64,000 bases of DNA from Bidens hawaiensis (taxonomy: Eukaryota > Streptophyta > Magnoliopsida > Asterales > Asteraceae): assembly GCA_021521415.1 (NCBI GenBank), contig JAIQDT010001106.1, forward strand, positions 231,501-295,500, given 5' to 3'. Positions 22,280-34,756 of this stretch are shown here, piece by piece (positions within the stretch are counted from its first letter, which is position 1; each line of letters opens with the position of its first letter). The position numbers and the translations under genes are program-made. Under the pieces are notes generated by a model. The model was given only the letters and a program-made list of their open reading frames with translations, had not been told where the DNA came from and made no database searches.

Positions 22280-25200
22280 ATGGCCCAACTAACTAATGGT
22301 AGTAACTCAACCAACTCCTCACTTCATCAAGAACTTGATTCCATCATGGGGACTGCCACTCGCATACCCCGTCTCTTATCTCATGAGGGACTCAGTGAAT
22401 GGAAATTTTATTTTGAGCACTATGCCAATATGAAAGATTCTAAAATTTGGAAAAGTATTGTGAGGGGACCTCAAAGAATCGCCTATCAAAAGGATGGTAC
22501 AGGCGAAGTCCTTGTCAAACCAGTTTCACAGTATGACGATGATGATTTTGCTAAAGTTGAGGAAGATGAAAAGGCTCTATCCACTCTAACCATGGCACTC
22601 TCACCTGAGATTGCCCTTCAGTTTAGAGAACTTCAATCTGCTAAAGAGTTGTGGGAGGCATTGATAGAAGTTTATGAAGGGAATGAAGATTTGAAGAGAA
22701 GTCGCCAAGATCTGCTGCGACAGAAGTTCAAAATGTTTAATCATGTCTTGGGAGAAACGTTGGAATCCCAACTTCAAAGATTCATATCTCTCATGAATGA
22801 AATAAGATCAGCAGGAATCTATCTTCAAACTTCATAAATAAACAACAAGCTGGTGAACTCATTGCCAAAAAGTTAGGACATAAACGTTGCGGTTATCAAA
22901 AAGACTAAGGATCTCAACAGATTGGGTATGAGTGGGATGATAGCAACCATTAAAGCATGTGACATGGATGACAAGCAACGTGCAATAAATCATGCAAGTT
23001 CCTATAGTGCGGCCGGATACAATGTTGCCTCCAACAGTGCTCTTATGTCTCAAGACAGTTTTTCTTTGTTCAAAGCCAACCAACCGCCACCTCAAAGTAA
23101 CTTTCAGATGTTTTCATCTACTCGAGGTCAATCATCGTCATCATCCACCCCACCCCAACCAGTCTTCTTCACCAAGTCTGGGCAGTCGTCTAATGATACT
23201 GGAAAACCTGCTCACACTTCCAGTCAGAATTTCAATCGGATTCCCACCATATCAAAAGAGACTCAAGAGAATATCACTCTAATAGTGGGATTCATGAGTT
23301 GCTACAATGCATTTTTGGCTGGAGACTTGGTTCAACCAATGGTTGCTGCTGAATTAGATCAGATTCATCCTAATGATGTTGAAGAGATGGACATCTCGTG
23401 GCAAATCGCCATGGCAGTTTTTCGTGAAGAAGTTCACTAAGAGGACAGGTATAAATAATTGGAACATGCCGATTAATCAAAAGGTGGGTTTCAACAAGGA
23501 TACTCTTAGATGCTACAACTGTCACGAGCTAGGTCACTTTGCTCGAGAATGTACTAATCCAACAAAGGAGGGAAATACGGAAAGGGCTTTGTTTCCTGTT
23601 GGAAATGCCAGAGGTGAGGTCGGAGGTAATTCTGGTAACGGTGAAAGGGGTATGGTTGCACAACAGTTCTCTTGGGAAGGTCAGATGGCTGCACTTAACA
23701 TTGGAAACCAGACTGCAAATTTAGCCAATATTGAAGACACTGAAGAAGAAGACGCTACTGAGGAGAAGATCAAGGAGCTTCAGTTTGCTTATATGGCATT
23801 CACTTCACCAAGTTCATCTGAGGTAAGTTTCAAACCATATCTTTAAATTTTGTTGAAAATATAGAAATGTATAAGCTTCACAATGATAATCTAACGAGAG
23901 ACATGGAGAGAATCAAATCAGAAAATTTTAAACTTAAGAAAAATGAAAAAGGGTTTCTAGAAAAAATAGAAGCACAAAAGAAGGATATTTCTAAGCTTAA
24001 GTCTGATTTTAGCATAAAAATTTGTCATCACCTAGATGCCAAACAAGAAATTGTTGAGTTAACTGCTAAACTTAAAGCATCCAAGTTAGAAATCTTGAAT
24101 CTAACTAGTAGGTTTGAAAAGGCTGAACTTGATTATAAAAAATTCAATGGTTCCAGTAAAGTAAAGTAGTTAACTCAATGATTAAGAACCAATTGTGGTG
24201 GAAAGAGAATGAGGGTGAGGGAATAGGATACATGCAAGTTCCCCCACCTTACAACCAGAATTATGTTCCTACTCCTGTCACCAAAGAACAGGAAGAAAAG
24301 ATAAAGGACATGAAATATGGTAAACAAAATAAGGCTGACGAAACCAGTTCTGTGAACACTGGTTTGCTCACTACAAATATGAACGATTCTAATGTATCTA
24401 CTTTATGTGTAGAAAAAGTAATTTTGAAGGAGTTGACTTATGAGGATGACGACCCTTGTTTTGAATTTAATAATGATTTTGTTTCTGATGTTTCTTTAAA
24501 ACTTCCTGTTTTGAATTCTGTTATTCCGAATGTTTGTGTGGGCTCTGTTTTAAAGAGCAAGGATTTTTGTGTGGTTGATTATGTTAAACTTTGGATTCTG
24601 ATAATGTGGTTTCAAATAAAATTAAAAACAAAAAAACATCCAACAAATATGTTGCACCTAAGTTTGTCAAGGAAGGATGCTCTAATGACAAACAAGGTGA
24701 TAAATTCAAAGACGAGAACAAAAATTCTCGCAAATTCAAGCAGACTGGTCCACACAACTAGTCCAAACAAGGAGTTACTCAAAATAACTTTTTCATAAAG
24801 CGTCAAACTTGCTTTAATTGCGGCACTCCTGGTCATATTGCCAGAAATTGTCCACATCATCCATATGTTCCTTATTATGAATTCTATCAAAGGAATATGC
24901 CTTACATGCTTCATAATGTGTTCAGGCAAGGTTTCAGGCACTATCAGGCTATTTCCTTTGATGATGATTGGAATGGAAACCAATCTGCCAGGTTTAAGTC
25001 TTCATCAGACCAAACCCAACACGCCTAAAAGAAAGGTCAGAAAAGGTGTTTCGAACTCTAATTCAAACATGAGCACTAAATCTAGAACAAGACAGGAGAA
25101 AACGGCTGATTCGTCTCCTTCCACATCCAAAACCCCAAAGGTTAAGACAGCCATTCGTACCTATAAATCCAAGTCACACAGACACAGATGGTTGCCCAAA

Positions 25201-25330
25201 TCTCGGACGAAATTTTCTACAAAATCCATGTTTGACGGTCAAAAGGACTTGTCATGGCAATCCGTGACAACTGTAGATGAATCAAGGTCACCCAGTGTAA
25301 GTATGGACTGGGTACCAAAAACTAATTAAT
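22280..25330 (+). pseudogene. Copia A gag with two zinc knuckles and coiled coil (broken)
   Basis: Starts at ATG 22280. Residues 1-185 are a copia gag domain (SEWKFYFEHYANMKDSKIW, LWEALIEVYEGNEDL, RQKFKMFNH) ending in a stop at 22837. The same frame goes on at 22922-23440, then a shift leads to the first knuckle CYNCHELGHFAREC (about 23515). 23867-24169 is Lys/Glu-rich and probably coiled coil, and 24178-24798 has low similarity to anything I know. A second knuckle, CFNCGTPGHIARNC, lies at about 24811-24852, and a basic tail at 24838-25329 precedes protease. The two-knuckle, coiled-coil layout fits large SIRE-type copia Gags. At least three frameshifts and one stop. Confidence 0.75.
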
Positions 25331-25376
25331 CCTGCGTTTTGTGCAGGGACAGCTATGGAGGAATATCATTATACCT

Positions 25377-27431
25377 TGGTATGTTGATAGTGGTTGTTCC
25401 AGGCACATGACATGAGACGTTACCCAACTTCACGACATTCAAACTTTTAACGGTGGGTATGTGTCCTTTGCGGGAAGAGAAAAGGAAAAGATTACTCAGA
25501 AGGGTATTGTAAGTAACGGTATTCTAAAATTTGAAAATGTCAGTTTTGTTCCAGAATTGAAGCACAGCTTGCTGAGCGTGTCACAAATTTGTGACAAAGA
25601 TTTTTCAACTCATTTTACTAAAAAAGGGTGTTTGATTTTGAAGCCTGGTATAATTATACCAGAAGACTGGATTCTTGTTCCATCACAACAAAAAGATAAT
25701 GCTTATGTGATCGACATGAACAAAAATGTTCCTGACGAAATAACTTGCTTGTTTTCAAAAGTGTCAGAACATAATGCAATGCTTTGGCATCGTCAGCTAG
25801 GTCATGCTAATACTAAAAATCTGAATTGTCTTGCTAAAAATAATCTGGTTCGTGGTCTACCAATCAAAGATTTTGTGACTATTGAAAAATGTGTAGCTTG
25901 TGCTTTGGGAAAACATCATCGAAAGTCTCACAAGCCAAAGTTAATTAATACTATAACTTCTGTTTTTCAATTACTCCATATGGACCTTTTCGGACCAGTT
26001 CATGTATTGAGTCTTTCTCGTAGCTCTTATTGCCTTGTTATTACTAATGATTACTCACATTTTACATGGGTACTTTTCTTGTCAAATAAGAGTGAAACTG
26101 CAGACTTAATCAAGAAGTTCTTGATACTCATGTAGAACCAACTGAACCTGAAGCTGAAGGGAATTCGTTGTGACAATGGAACGGAATTCAATAATACTTC
26201 ATTGAATCATTTCTGTTCAGAAAAGGGAGTACTTCGTCAGTATAGTGCAGCTCGAACACCACAACAAAACGGTGTAGCTGAAAGAAGAAACAGAAATCTT
26301 ATCGAGGCAGCAAGGACTATGTTCTGTGACTCTAAACTACCCTTGTTCTTCTGGGCAGAGGCTATCAATACAGCATGCTATGTTCAGAATCAGGTTATTA
26401 TCAACAAGTCCAAAATGAAGACTCCATATGAGATTGTTTATGGTCACCAACCCACCGTCGCACATTTCAGAGCGTTTGGCTGTCCATGCACATTGCTTAA
26501 TCTTGAATCTACTCCAAAGTTCGGGGCCGCAGCTGATGAGTGATATTTTGTTGGTTACGCGGGTAATACAGCCTACAGGGTCTACAACAAGTCAACTAAA
26601 CAGATTCTTGAATCCTATGAAGTTTGTTGGTTAGAAGAAAATGAGACAGACGCTCTTGTTGGTCCTGATTGGTTATTTGATTACAACGAATTCTTCAAAC
26701 CATTCAACGTATTTCTAGTCATCAACACAGACTCTCCAAGTGGTCCCACAGTGGAAGTTACAAAAGATAGTTCACAGGCAGTCTCTCATATTTCTCCGTT
26801 AGTGGATGATGATGTTGCTGAGTTAAGTAATGATTCGTCTACAACTAACACTTAGCCCAAGGAATCTTTAGAAACCGATTGTTCGCCGAATTCGTCTGAA
26901 GATACTGCTAATGTTGAGGGGGAGAGTTCCGTCCGTCAGATATTCGGGAGCACACTGTTTCCTGATGCCATTCCAGATGAATACGTTTACGGTACTTCGT
27001 ACTCCCGCAGTACGGCGACAACTGGCTGGAAGAACCCCCTTACTAATTCTAATGAGAACGTGACAAATCTTCAACCTAACAATGATGTTTCCGATCATTT
27101 AATTCCATCGAGAATCCAGAAGAACCATTCAATTGAAAATATCATAGGTCCCATTGAAGCGGGTGTGTCCACCAGAAGTCAGACGGGACACATAAACAGT
27201 TGTATGTTTTCCTGTTTCATTTCTCAAATTGAGTCAAAGAATGTTGAGATGGCTCTTCAGGAACCTAGTTGTGTTGATGCTATGCATGAAGAATTGAATC
27301 AGTTTGATAAGTTACAGGTTTGGAGATTGGTTAAACTGCCGGAAGGAAAGAAAGCTCTCGATACAAGATGGTTTTTCAGAAACAAGCAAGATGACACCGG
27401 GGTTATTGGTCGAAATAAGCACGATTGGTAG
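25377..27431 (+). pseudogene. Copia A protease end, integrase and RT start (one frame, several stops)
   Basis: A single frame runs from WYVDSGCSRHMT (copia protease, with the usual D-S/T-G as DSG) through GAG-pre-integrase (LWHRQLGHANTKNL), integrase zinc and core (HMDLFGPVHV, RCDNGTEFNN, TPQQNGVAERRNRNLIE), to the start of RT (EELNQFDKLQVWRLV). It is interrupted by stops near 25413, at 26133-26135, 26541-26543, near 26853 and at 27429-27431. Catalytic D-D-E residues of integrase appear preserved. Copia order (IN before RT) is clear. Confidence 0.83.
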
Positions 27432-27484
27432 TTCATGGGTTTCGTTAGGTTGAGGGGTTAGATTACACAAAGGTCTATGCTCCA

Positions 27485-27772
27485 GTGGCTAGACATGAGG
27501 CGATTAGAATTTTTCTGGCCTATGCATCGTATATGGGGTCTAAAGTATATCAGAAGGATGTCAAGACCGAGTTTCTGTATGGTGAGGTCAAAGAGGAGAT
27601 TTATGTTGATCAGCCACCGGGGTTTTTTGATTCTAAGAAACCAAATCATGTCTACAAGCTAGACAAGGCATTGTACGGGCTACATCAGGCTCCTCTAGGG
27701 TGGTATGCTACACTGACCGCGCATCTTCTTGATCATGGCTACAAGCGTGGAACTATCTATAAAATCTTTTGA
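27485..27772 (+). pseudogene. Copia A RT fragment truncated by deletion
   Basis: After a frameshift RT continues (EAIRIFLAYASYMGSKVYQ, DVKTEFLYGEVKEEIYVDQP, YKLDKALYGLHQAP) and stops after GYKRGTIYKIF. The following bases (from about 27777) are homologous to DNA that in copia B lies 1.1 kb beyond the RNase H stop (36815 on). The YVDD half of RT and all RNase H are therefore deleted here, which leaves this copy unable to reverse transcribe. Confidence 0.82.
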
Positions 27773-27776
27773 TCAA

Positions 27777-29101
27777 GCACTAGGGGGTTGGAGTCAAATT
27801 GGGGTGATCTGGGGAAATCCAAATACGCTTTGAGAAGAGATAGGAGGCATCACAGATCCATGAGTGATGTTCATCTAAGCTTTATGCCGAACTGAACCTT
27901 AATCATATCACTGATACAATGAAAATCATGCTAAGTACGTTATACCTGCTATCAACCTGTCTCTTTATATCATAATAACGTTGAACATGAATCCTAGTGA
28001 CAGCCTCTCAAACGATATGATTCCATGTTCGGATCTTCTTATAAAAAGGGCGGCGATTTTACTAAAACTGAAATTTGATCCCGACTGTATAAAATTCAAC
28101 GGAGTTCCTGTGTTTCTTAATGTGAATCATTTTTGTTTAATTTTATTTTGTTTTATATATTTTTTCTGGAACTACTCTCCTAGAAACGTCTGTGTAAACT
28201 GAGCTTGTTTTTCAAATTGGGCCTTGAAAACTTTTGGGTCATTTGTCTGCTTGAACATATTTTACGTGGGCCATTCACTGTTTTGAGCCCATTTAGGGTC
28301 CTCGGCCCGATTCAGTTATAATATAAGTGTTATTAAGGTTTTTTTTGTTTATTATCACTTTCATTTTTTTCAAAAATTCAAAAACCTTTATCTCTTTCTA
28401 GCTTCTTAGCCGAAAATTAAATCATCTTCACTAATCATCTGTTAGTGCTCACTTGTTTGATTCACAGGTAATGAACAAATTCATAAGAGAGGATCTCTTG
28501 ATGTTGTCATGAACTGACTTCATGGATGGGTTAATAAATTAAAAGTGGATTCATGAGTATTTAAGGGTTTTGATGGACATCTTAGGGTTTAATTAAGTGT
28601 TTTCGGTTGATTATCATTAACTAATTGCATGTTTAATGGAGGTTTTGTAGAGATCTCAGTGGGTTGAATATGATTACACGTTTCCCAAGGTGGAACCCAA
28701 GGGGTTCTCTGTCCCCAGCAGTCAAGGAGTTCTCGGTTGACTTTCGTTGACCGAGAACCCCCTGTCTTGACAGAGAACTTACATTCTCGGTCAAGTCTTG
28801 ACCGAGAACCCTAGTTCTTGGTTGACTTCTTTGACTTTCGTTGACCGAAAACTCATTCGTTGACCAAGAACTCTCCCCGTTGACCGAAATCTCTCAAGCT
28901 AGGCTTAATTTCTCACTGATTGGGCCCAAACCTATACTGTGTTGTGTACTTGGGCCATCTAATGTATCTTTGGGCTCCCATATGGGTTCTCTTTGGGCCT
29001 GTCTCAGTTTTATGGCCCAAATCCCTTATAAAACATGGACAAAATTTAAATACTATCAAGTTAATCTATATATTATCTAACTTGATACGTTTGGTGCAGA
29101 A
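27777..29101 (+). other. Copia A inter-ORF region (non-coding, partly conserved with copia B)
   Basis: 27785-28080 aligns by eye with 36815-37120 in copia B. 28690-28890 carries GTTCTCGGTCAA motifs in both orientations, including inverted pairs. No frame with recognisable sense until ATG 29102. Confidence 0.65.
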
Positions 29102-31680
29102 ATGGCCGATCAGAATCCGTTAAAGTTTGTTGATACACATAACATAGCTGGTCATCTGTTTGATACACCCATGGCCCACAAGGAATTCAAGTCGATGATA
29201 GTCGGACTAAACACTTGTAGGATCTCTCATGCTCTTCGAGAGAACCCTATCATATGCAAGAAGATGGTTACCGACTTTTGGAACAATGCATCAATTACTC
29301 CACGAGGGCCAGACGGAGTCGTGTCAATTGACTCCAAAGTACATAAGAAGCCAGTCGTTATCACAGAGGCCATTGTTTGAGAAGTTCTTATGTTTGGGGA
29401 TCAACCTGATTACCCAACAGAGTACTCTGCTGCTGAGGTTACTGAGGTTCTTACCAGAATGGGTTACGAAGGCACCTATCCTCTAGCAATCAAGAAGTTA
29501 TTTCACCCGTATTGGAGATACCTATTACACACGTTCTTTACATGTATCTCGGGGAGGAAGGGAGGTTCAGACGAGACCAGTCACACTCAGATGTCTGCTA
29601 TCGTCGCTCTGATCATGGATTGGAATTACAATTATTCCAAGTTTGTTTTCAATGAAATGATGAGCAACTTGAAAGCAAAGAAGAAGGAGATGTTCCTCAT
29701 GTATCCAAGATTCTTACAGATGATCTTCAATTTTCATTACACTGACCTGGTCAGATCTGTTGAAAGTTTGGACATGAAGTCAATGGGACCCAATACTTTT
29801 GGGTTGATAAAACAGTCCAGAAAGGGAGCCAAAGTGGTATATCGGGGCTTAAATGCTCTGGTGAAATTCGGACGATTTGATGAGACTGAAGCTGAGCCAG
29901 TCATAGCTCAGGTTGCGGACGAGCATGTGGCACCCGCTCAACCACGTGCTGCAACGTTTGAAATCTCTGATGACGAAGAAGATGAAGAAGAACACCATCA
30001 GACAGTCACTCTTACTGATGCTGAAAAGTTAAAAGCTCTTAAAGCTGCCAAAGATTTACTTCAGTCAACTGCGCTGAAACCTCCTCACACAGTTACTGAA
30101 AACATTGAGGAAGACGATAGTGAAGAACTAACTGCTGATATCATCTATCACAAATGAAAAAGGGTTGATCCGAGGTCTAACGAGTTGGATAGTGAAGCCA
30201 AAACAACCACCGCTACACCAACACCAACACCAGCAACAACAACCACCAGCCCATAACAACAAACTGCTCAACAAGAGTCACATGCTCCAGAAACATAAGC
30301 TGAACCAGATACATCTACTGCTGAGCCATCATTTCAAGATTTTTTGTCCACTGATTTCGTAAGTGAATTTGACTTTGATACAGACATTCCTTACACCGAC
30401 ACCACAAATATTCCCTCTGGTTCGTCTGGCCCAGCCATTCAGGGTCAGTCAAGTACAGGTACATCAAGCAAGGTTGCCCAAATCCTTGCCATGCAAGAGA
30501 GTTATTTTCAAAACAAGGGTAAAGGGGTGGTTCTTGAGAATGCCCCTATAGACATTCAAGCACTGCAACGTCGAGTCTTTGAACTCGAACAAGATTCGGT
30601 AGTTAAAGATGTTCGTATTCAGGAACTTGAAGCAAGCAACTCAGACAAGGATTCCAAGATTAAGGAGTTGCAGTCTGGTATGGGAGGTTTAACAGCAATG
30701 TATCTTGATCTTCAACGGAAGTTATTTCAAAAATTTGGAGATGATTTTAAAGCAATGAGATGTGGTACATCAAACTCCTATTGTTGATCAAGACAAAGAC
30801 TCTCCTATTCGTCCAACAGACAACATTCATGAGTCAGAGTCACTAAAGCAATACATGGATGCACCCCCAATCACCAAAGAGAAATTAGATAGAATTCATA
30901 AGAAATTACTTGAGAAAGGAAAGAAGAAACTGCTGGTGATGAAGAACTTGAATCAGAATGTTGAATCATCGGATCACCCAGACAGGTTCGTCGTTACGCT
31001 TTAAAAGGGGTTCTCTGATAAATACGGTGATCGATCGGGAGTTCGATCATGGGGTTTTGACGCGAATAAGAATATGTGGTGGGTAAAGAGAAAGTCGGGA
31101 ACAACTGAGTACTAAAAGAAGATGAAGGACTTTGGCTCCTGGACCAAAGTTGATCTTAGTGACCTGATTAACTCTCCATTCACCAACCCAACTAATGACA
31201 AGCGTGGTCTAGATTTCTGGAATTTTATGAGAAGTGAGGTTGATCGAGGCTTTCCAAACATGACAACTACATAATCATTTATAAAGAAAGCCAAAGGAGT
31301 ATTGGATCCAAATACCGGGAAAACAATGGTGAATGTAATGTGGCCTCCCAAAAAGAAAGCTACTTATATTCCTGTTCCAGATGCCATTCCTGATGGCACT
31401 TTGGAGAACATGAGATTCTGGTTCTATGATTCGTTTAGTGCCATGGTTATTATCAAGCTACAAAAGGGAAAAGATCAATACCGATTCGTTGGTCCTAAGG
31501 ATTTGTTGAAATTTGGAGAGAAGGATATCAAGACACTCAGCATGCTCCAGATTGTAGTTGATCCACTTTTTGAAGCAACAGCTAAATAATACACATCTAT
31601 GGTCGCTTCTATCATCAGATGTAAGTTTTGGGTAGGAGGATTGAAGGATGCTGATATAGATTACATGGAGCATGATTGAA
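29102..31680 (+). pseudogene. Extra (post-pol) reading frame of copia A
   Basis: Opens MADQNPLKFVDTHNIAG at 29102 and keeps one frame, with stops at 29378-29380, 30155-30157 and two more, to 30787. It then continues in another frame (30762-31004, 31302-31589). The N-terminal half is a globular, aromatic-rich region (YPLAIKKLFHPYWRYLLH, FLMYPRFLQMIF), the middle is acidic and Pro/Thr-rich, 30560-30740 looks coiled coil (LQRRVFELEQDS, IQELEASNSD), and the end has a third folded segment (DGTLENMRFWFYDSFSAMV). About 830 codons originally. No catalytic or membrane motif is evident. Its position matches that of env-like frames in SIRE elements, but I see no signal peptide or transmembrane segment. 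Confidence 0.7.
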
Positions 31681-31706
31681 GACAAACTGCAAACCAAGGG
31701 GGAGAT

Positions 31707-32073
31707 TGTTGGGCCTAGTTTATGTGGTTTGTACTTAGTTTACTTGTATTGGGCCTGGGTAAGGGTTGTTATGTAAACTGAGAACACCTTAGTGTTCTCG
31801 GTGGGCTTTTGTTTGTTTGGGCCAGTATGTTGGGTTTCCTATATATAGTTGATATCATGTATATGGTCAAGGTTGTTTATTCACTTGTTTTGATTTCGGG
31901 TATTGTAAGTGCTTAAGCACCTGACGTATTCTTAATATGCGTGTGTTTTGAAGTAATCTTGTGTTAACTCCTTAGTGTTTATTCGTGTTCTTGAATCACC
32001 GAGTGTTAGTATTCCGCACCAATACTCGTTATATTGATATCATAATTGTAGTGATCCAGATTCGGGACTTACA
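31707..32073 (+). repeat. 3' LTR of copia A (367 bp)
   Basis: Starts TGTTGGGCCTAG directly after the purine tract AAGGGGGAGAT and ends GGACTTACA. About 94-95 percent identical by eye to 18985-19350. The 11-bp hairpin is kept with one G-T wobble (31775-31801). Confidence 0.9.
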
Positions 32074-32436
32074 CACTCACTACCGAGATGGGATGTGCGC
32101 ACTCTTGCCAATCGGCCTTTCATTAATCATGGTGGAAATCAATTAGCATGATGGTTTCACCAACATCTTCTCTTTGAGGTCAACCACAGGTTTAAATTCT
32201 TTAAATCACAGGTGCCAACCAGGAAATATATCAATGGGATTGATCCTCGTACTGGTTGGAGGAAGATCGTGTTAAAGTTTAAGCCGCTAACAACTATGAA
32301 GCGAGTACCAGTGAAGACTTTTCCACAAGAACTTCATCTGTCATTTAATCGGTGGTACAACGACAACAGAACGGGCAAGGCGGTCATTGTTTTGGGTAAA
32401 GGGCTGAAGACTAACTTTATATGAGTCATAGACCCT
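32074..32436 (+). pseudogene. Extra reading frame of copia C, right part
   Basis: Continues the frame broken at 18984: SLPRWDVRTLANRPFINHGG, then 32212-32424 (DPRTGWRKIVLKFKP, ELHLSFNRWYNDNRTG). That last part is laid out like the end of the copia A extra frame (DPNTGKTMVNV, ENMRFWFYDSFSA). The switch to copia B pol sense happens near 32440, at a junction I cannot place exactly. Confidence 0.6.
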
Positions 32437-32865
32437 ATGTGGCATTCTTACAATGGCAAAGTTTCTTTTGATAATGTGTTTTATGTGGAAGGATTACAAT
32501 ATAATATTTTGAGCATATCTCAGATGTGTGATAAGGGTTATAAAGTTGGATTTGATGACTCACACTATTTCATCCTCAAACCTGAATTTGTGATTCCGCC
32601 TTATATGATCATGATGATGGCCCCTAGAAATGGAAATTTGTATAAATTAAGGATGAAAGATGCCATTTCTAGAGGTGGAACATGTTTTGTGTCAAAAGCC
32701 ACTGAAAATGCAACACAATTGTGGCACAGAAAGCTTTGTCATGTCAATTTAAAGAATATGAACAAACTTGTTAAAGGTGAACATGTCATTGGTTATACCA
32801 CAAGAGAGTTCAAGCTGGATGACAAGTGTATTTCTTATCAAAAGGGAAAGCACCACAAATCATAA
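32437..32865 (+). pseudogene. Copia B protease end and GAG-pre-integrase
   Basis: Open for 142 codons: VSFDNVFYVEGLQYNILSIS and LWHRKLCHVNLKNMNKL, ending with a stop inside the integrase zinc domain (KCISYQKGKHHKS), where one of the usual cysteines reads Ser-Tyr. Confidence 0.75.
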
Positions 32866-33520
32866 CACAAAGTAAAGCTCATAAACTCCATTAAGAAAGT
32901 CCTTAAAATGGTTCATATGGACTTATTTGGTCATGTAAGTGTTCCAAGCATTGGTAAAAAGAGATAATGTTTGGTGATTATTGATATACACGGGTTTATT
33001 TTCGAAATTCAAAAGATGAGGCTGATGAAATGATCAAGAGCTTTGTGACAAGGATATAGAACCAACTTGATACAAAGGTGAAGGTCATGAGAAGTGACAA
33101 TGGAACTGAGTTCAAAAATGGGACAATGACTAAATTTTGTCAAGCTAAAGGAATTTTTCAGCAATTCAGTGCCCCTAGAACTCCTGAACATAATGGGATT
33201 GTAGAAAGAAGGAACAAAACATTAATTGAGGCTGCAATGAACCATGATAGTAGATGCTTACATGCATGTTACCTTTTGGGCATAAGCTATTAACATTGCT
33301 TGCTATGTTCAGAACATAGTCCTTCTCAACAAAAGCCAAAACATAACTCCTTATGAGACTTTATATAAAAGAAAGCCCTACATCAAGTTTCTCAAGCCTT
33401 TTGGTTGCAAGTGATCCTTGCTGAATACGAAAGACTATTTGAACAAGTTTCAATCAAAATCTTCATATTGTTTCTTTGTTTAATATTCCACACACTCAAA
33501 AGCTTATAGAATTTATGTGA
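32866..33520 (+). pseudogene. Copia B integrase remnants
   Basis: MVHMDLFG, then RSDNGTEFKNG and RTPEHNGIVERRNKTLIEAA (33078-33293) show the integrase core, but stops and shifts break it into pieces. Confidence 0.7.
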
Positions 33521-33984
33521 AAGATCATTTGAGTGTGATTGAATCTTCAGATATAATATTCAATGAAAATCAACTCAATACTGTCGATGGAGCATCATGG
33601 CTATTTTATCTGGAGAAGCTAATCAAATCTTTCAAGATTGACTCTGAATACTTTGATGAAACTTTATATAGAACAAGTGTTACTGAAGTTTCTTCAGAGA
33701 AGAAAGTTGATTTGGAAAAATTATGGTCCACGGTTACTGACAAGAGCAATGAATTTTCTTTTGATAAGAATTCTTCTAACGTGGAATCAGAAGATGAGTA
33801 GAATCAACATCTTGATAATCAGTAAGATCAAGAAATTCATGAATTCAATGATGAACAAACTGGTGACCAGCAAGATCAAGACCAAGCTGATAGACAATCA
33901 AGATTTGAAACCTTATTTCAAAATTTGAACATGGAAAATGATCTTGCATCAACATCACATTAGAATGTTGAAGAAGAGGCTGCA

Positions 33985-34698
33985 ATGAACAATGAATCAT
34001 TAGATTTAGTCATTGATGAACCAGATCTCAATGACACAAATCTTGATTTAACAATTACTTCAAATCAAATCATCCAAACTTCTTTTGTTGAAAGAAATCA
34101 TCCTACTGATAATATAATTGGTGACCTCCCTGAAAGGGTGACTATAAGTGCATCAGAATCTGCTAACATCTGCTTGTACTCTTGCTTTTTATCCCAAACT
34201 GAACCCAAGAACAAAGTTCAAGCCTTGAAAGATAACAGGTGGCTAGAAGCTATGCAGGAGGAGTTAGCTCAATTTAAAATTTTGCAAGTCTGGGAACTTG
34301 TTGATAAGCCAAGAGAAAAGTTTGCAATAGGCACCAAGTGGGTTTCAAAAATAAGAAAGATGAAAAAGGAATTGTAGTGAAGAAAAAAAGCAAGACTAGT
34401 TGCACTAGGATGCTTACAGGAAGAAAGGATTAATTTTGAAGAGGTGTTTGCTCCAGCCGCAAGACTAGAAGCTATCAGAATCTTCGTAGCCTATGTTGCT
34501 TCTAAAAATATCAGAGTATTTCAATTGGATGTCAAATCTACTTTCTTGAATGGAAAGATAGAAGAGGATGTGTATGTTACTCAACCTCCAGATTTTGAGG
34601 ATCCAGGGTATCCAAATAGAGTTTATAAACTAAACAAGGCTCTATATGGACTACACTTGGAGCTTGGTATGATGAGTTGTCAAATCATCTACTTATGA
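33985..34698 (+). pseudogene. Copia B reverse transcriptase, N-terminal part
   Basis: 33985-34377 holds the pre-RT linker and RT start (SFVERNHPTDNIIGDL, WLEAMQEELAQFKILQVWELV). A stop and shift are followed by 34444-34698 (FAPAARLEAIRIFVAYVA, DVKSTFLNGKIEEDVYVTQP, NKALYGLH). Broken by stops at 34375-34377 and 34696-34698. Confidence 0.78.
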
Positions 34699-34756
34699 AT
34701 GGTTTCAAAGGGGAGCCACTGATAAGACCCTCTTCTAAAAGAAAAGAGGAAGAGAT

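Larger units (their letters stand above)
18985..32073 (+). mobile_element. Ty1/copia LTR retrotransposon copia A (full length, nested, with internal deletion)
   Basis: Two similar LTRs (18985-19350, 31707-32073), a tRNA-Met-type primer site after the first and a purine tract (AAGGGGGAGAT) before the second define it. Flanks CACTA (18980-18984) and CACTC (32074-32078) are a target duplication with one mismatch. Internal order is leader, gag with two zinc knuckles, PR-IN-RT (copia order), a non-coding inter-ORF stretch and an extra frame before the 3' LTR. RT's catalytic half and RNase H are missing. A solo LTR (19718-22018) sits in its leader. The LTRs differ at about 20 of 366 sites by eye, so it is older than gypsy 1. 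Confidence 0.9.
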
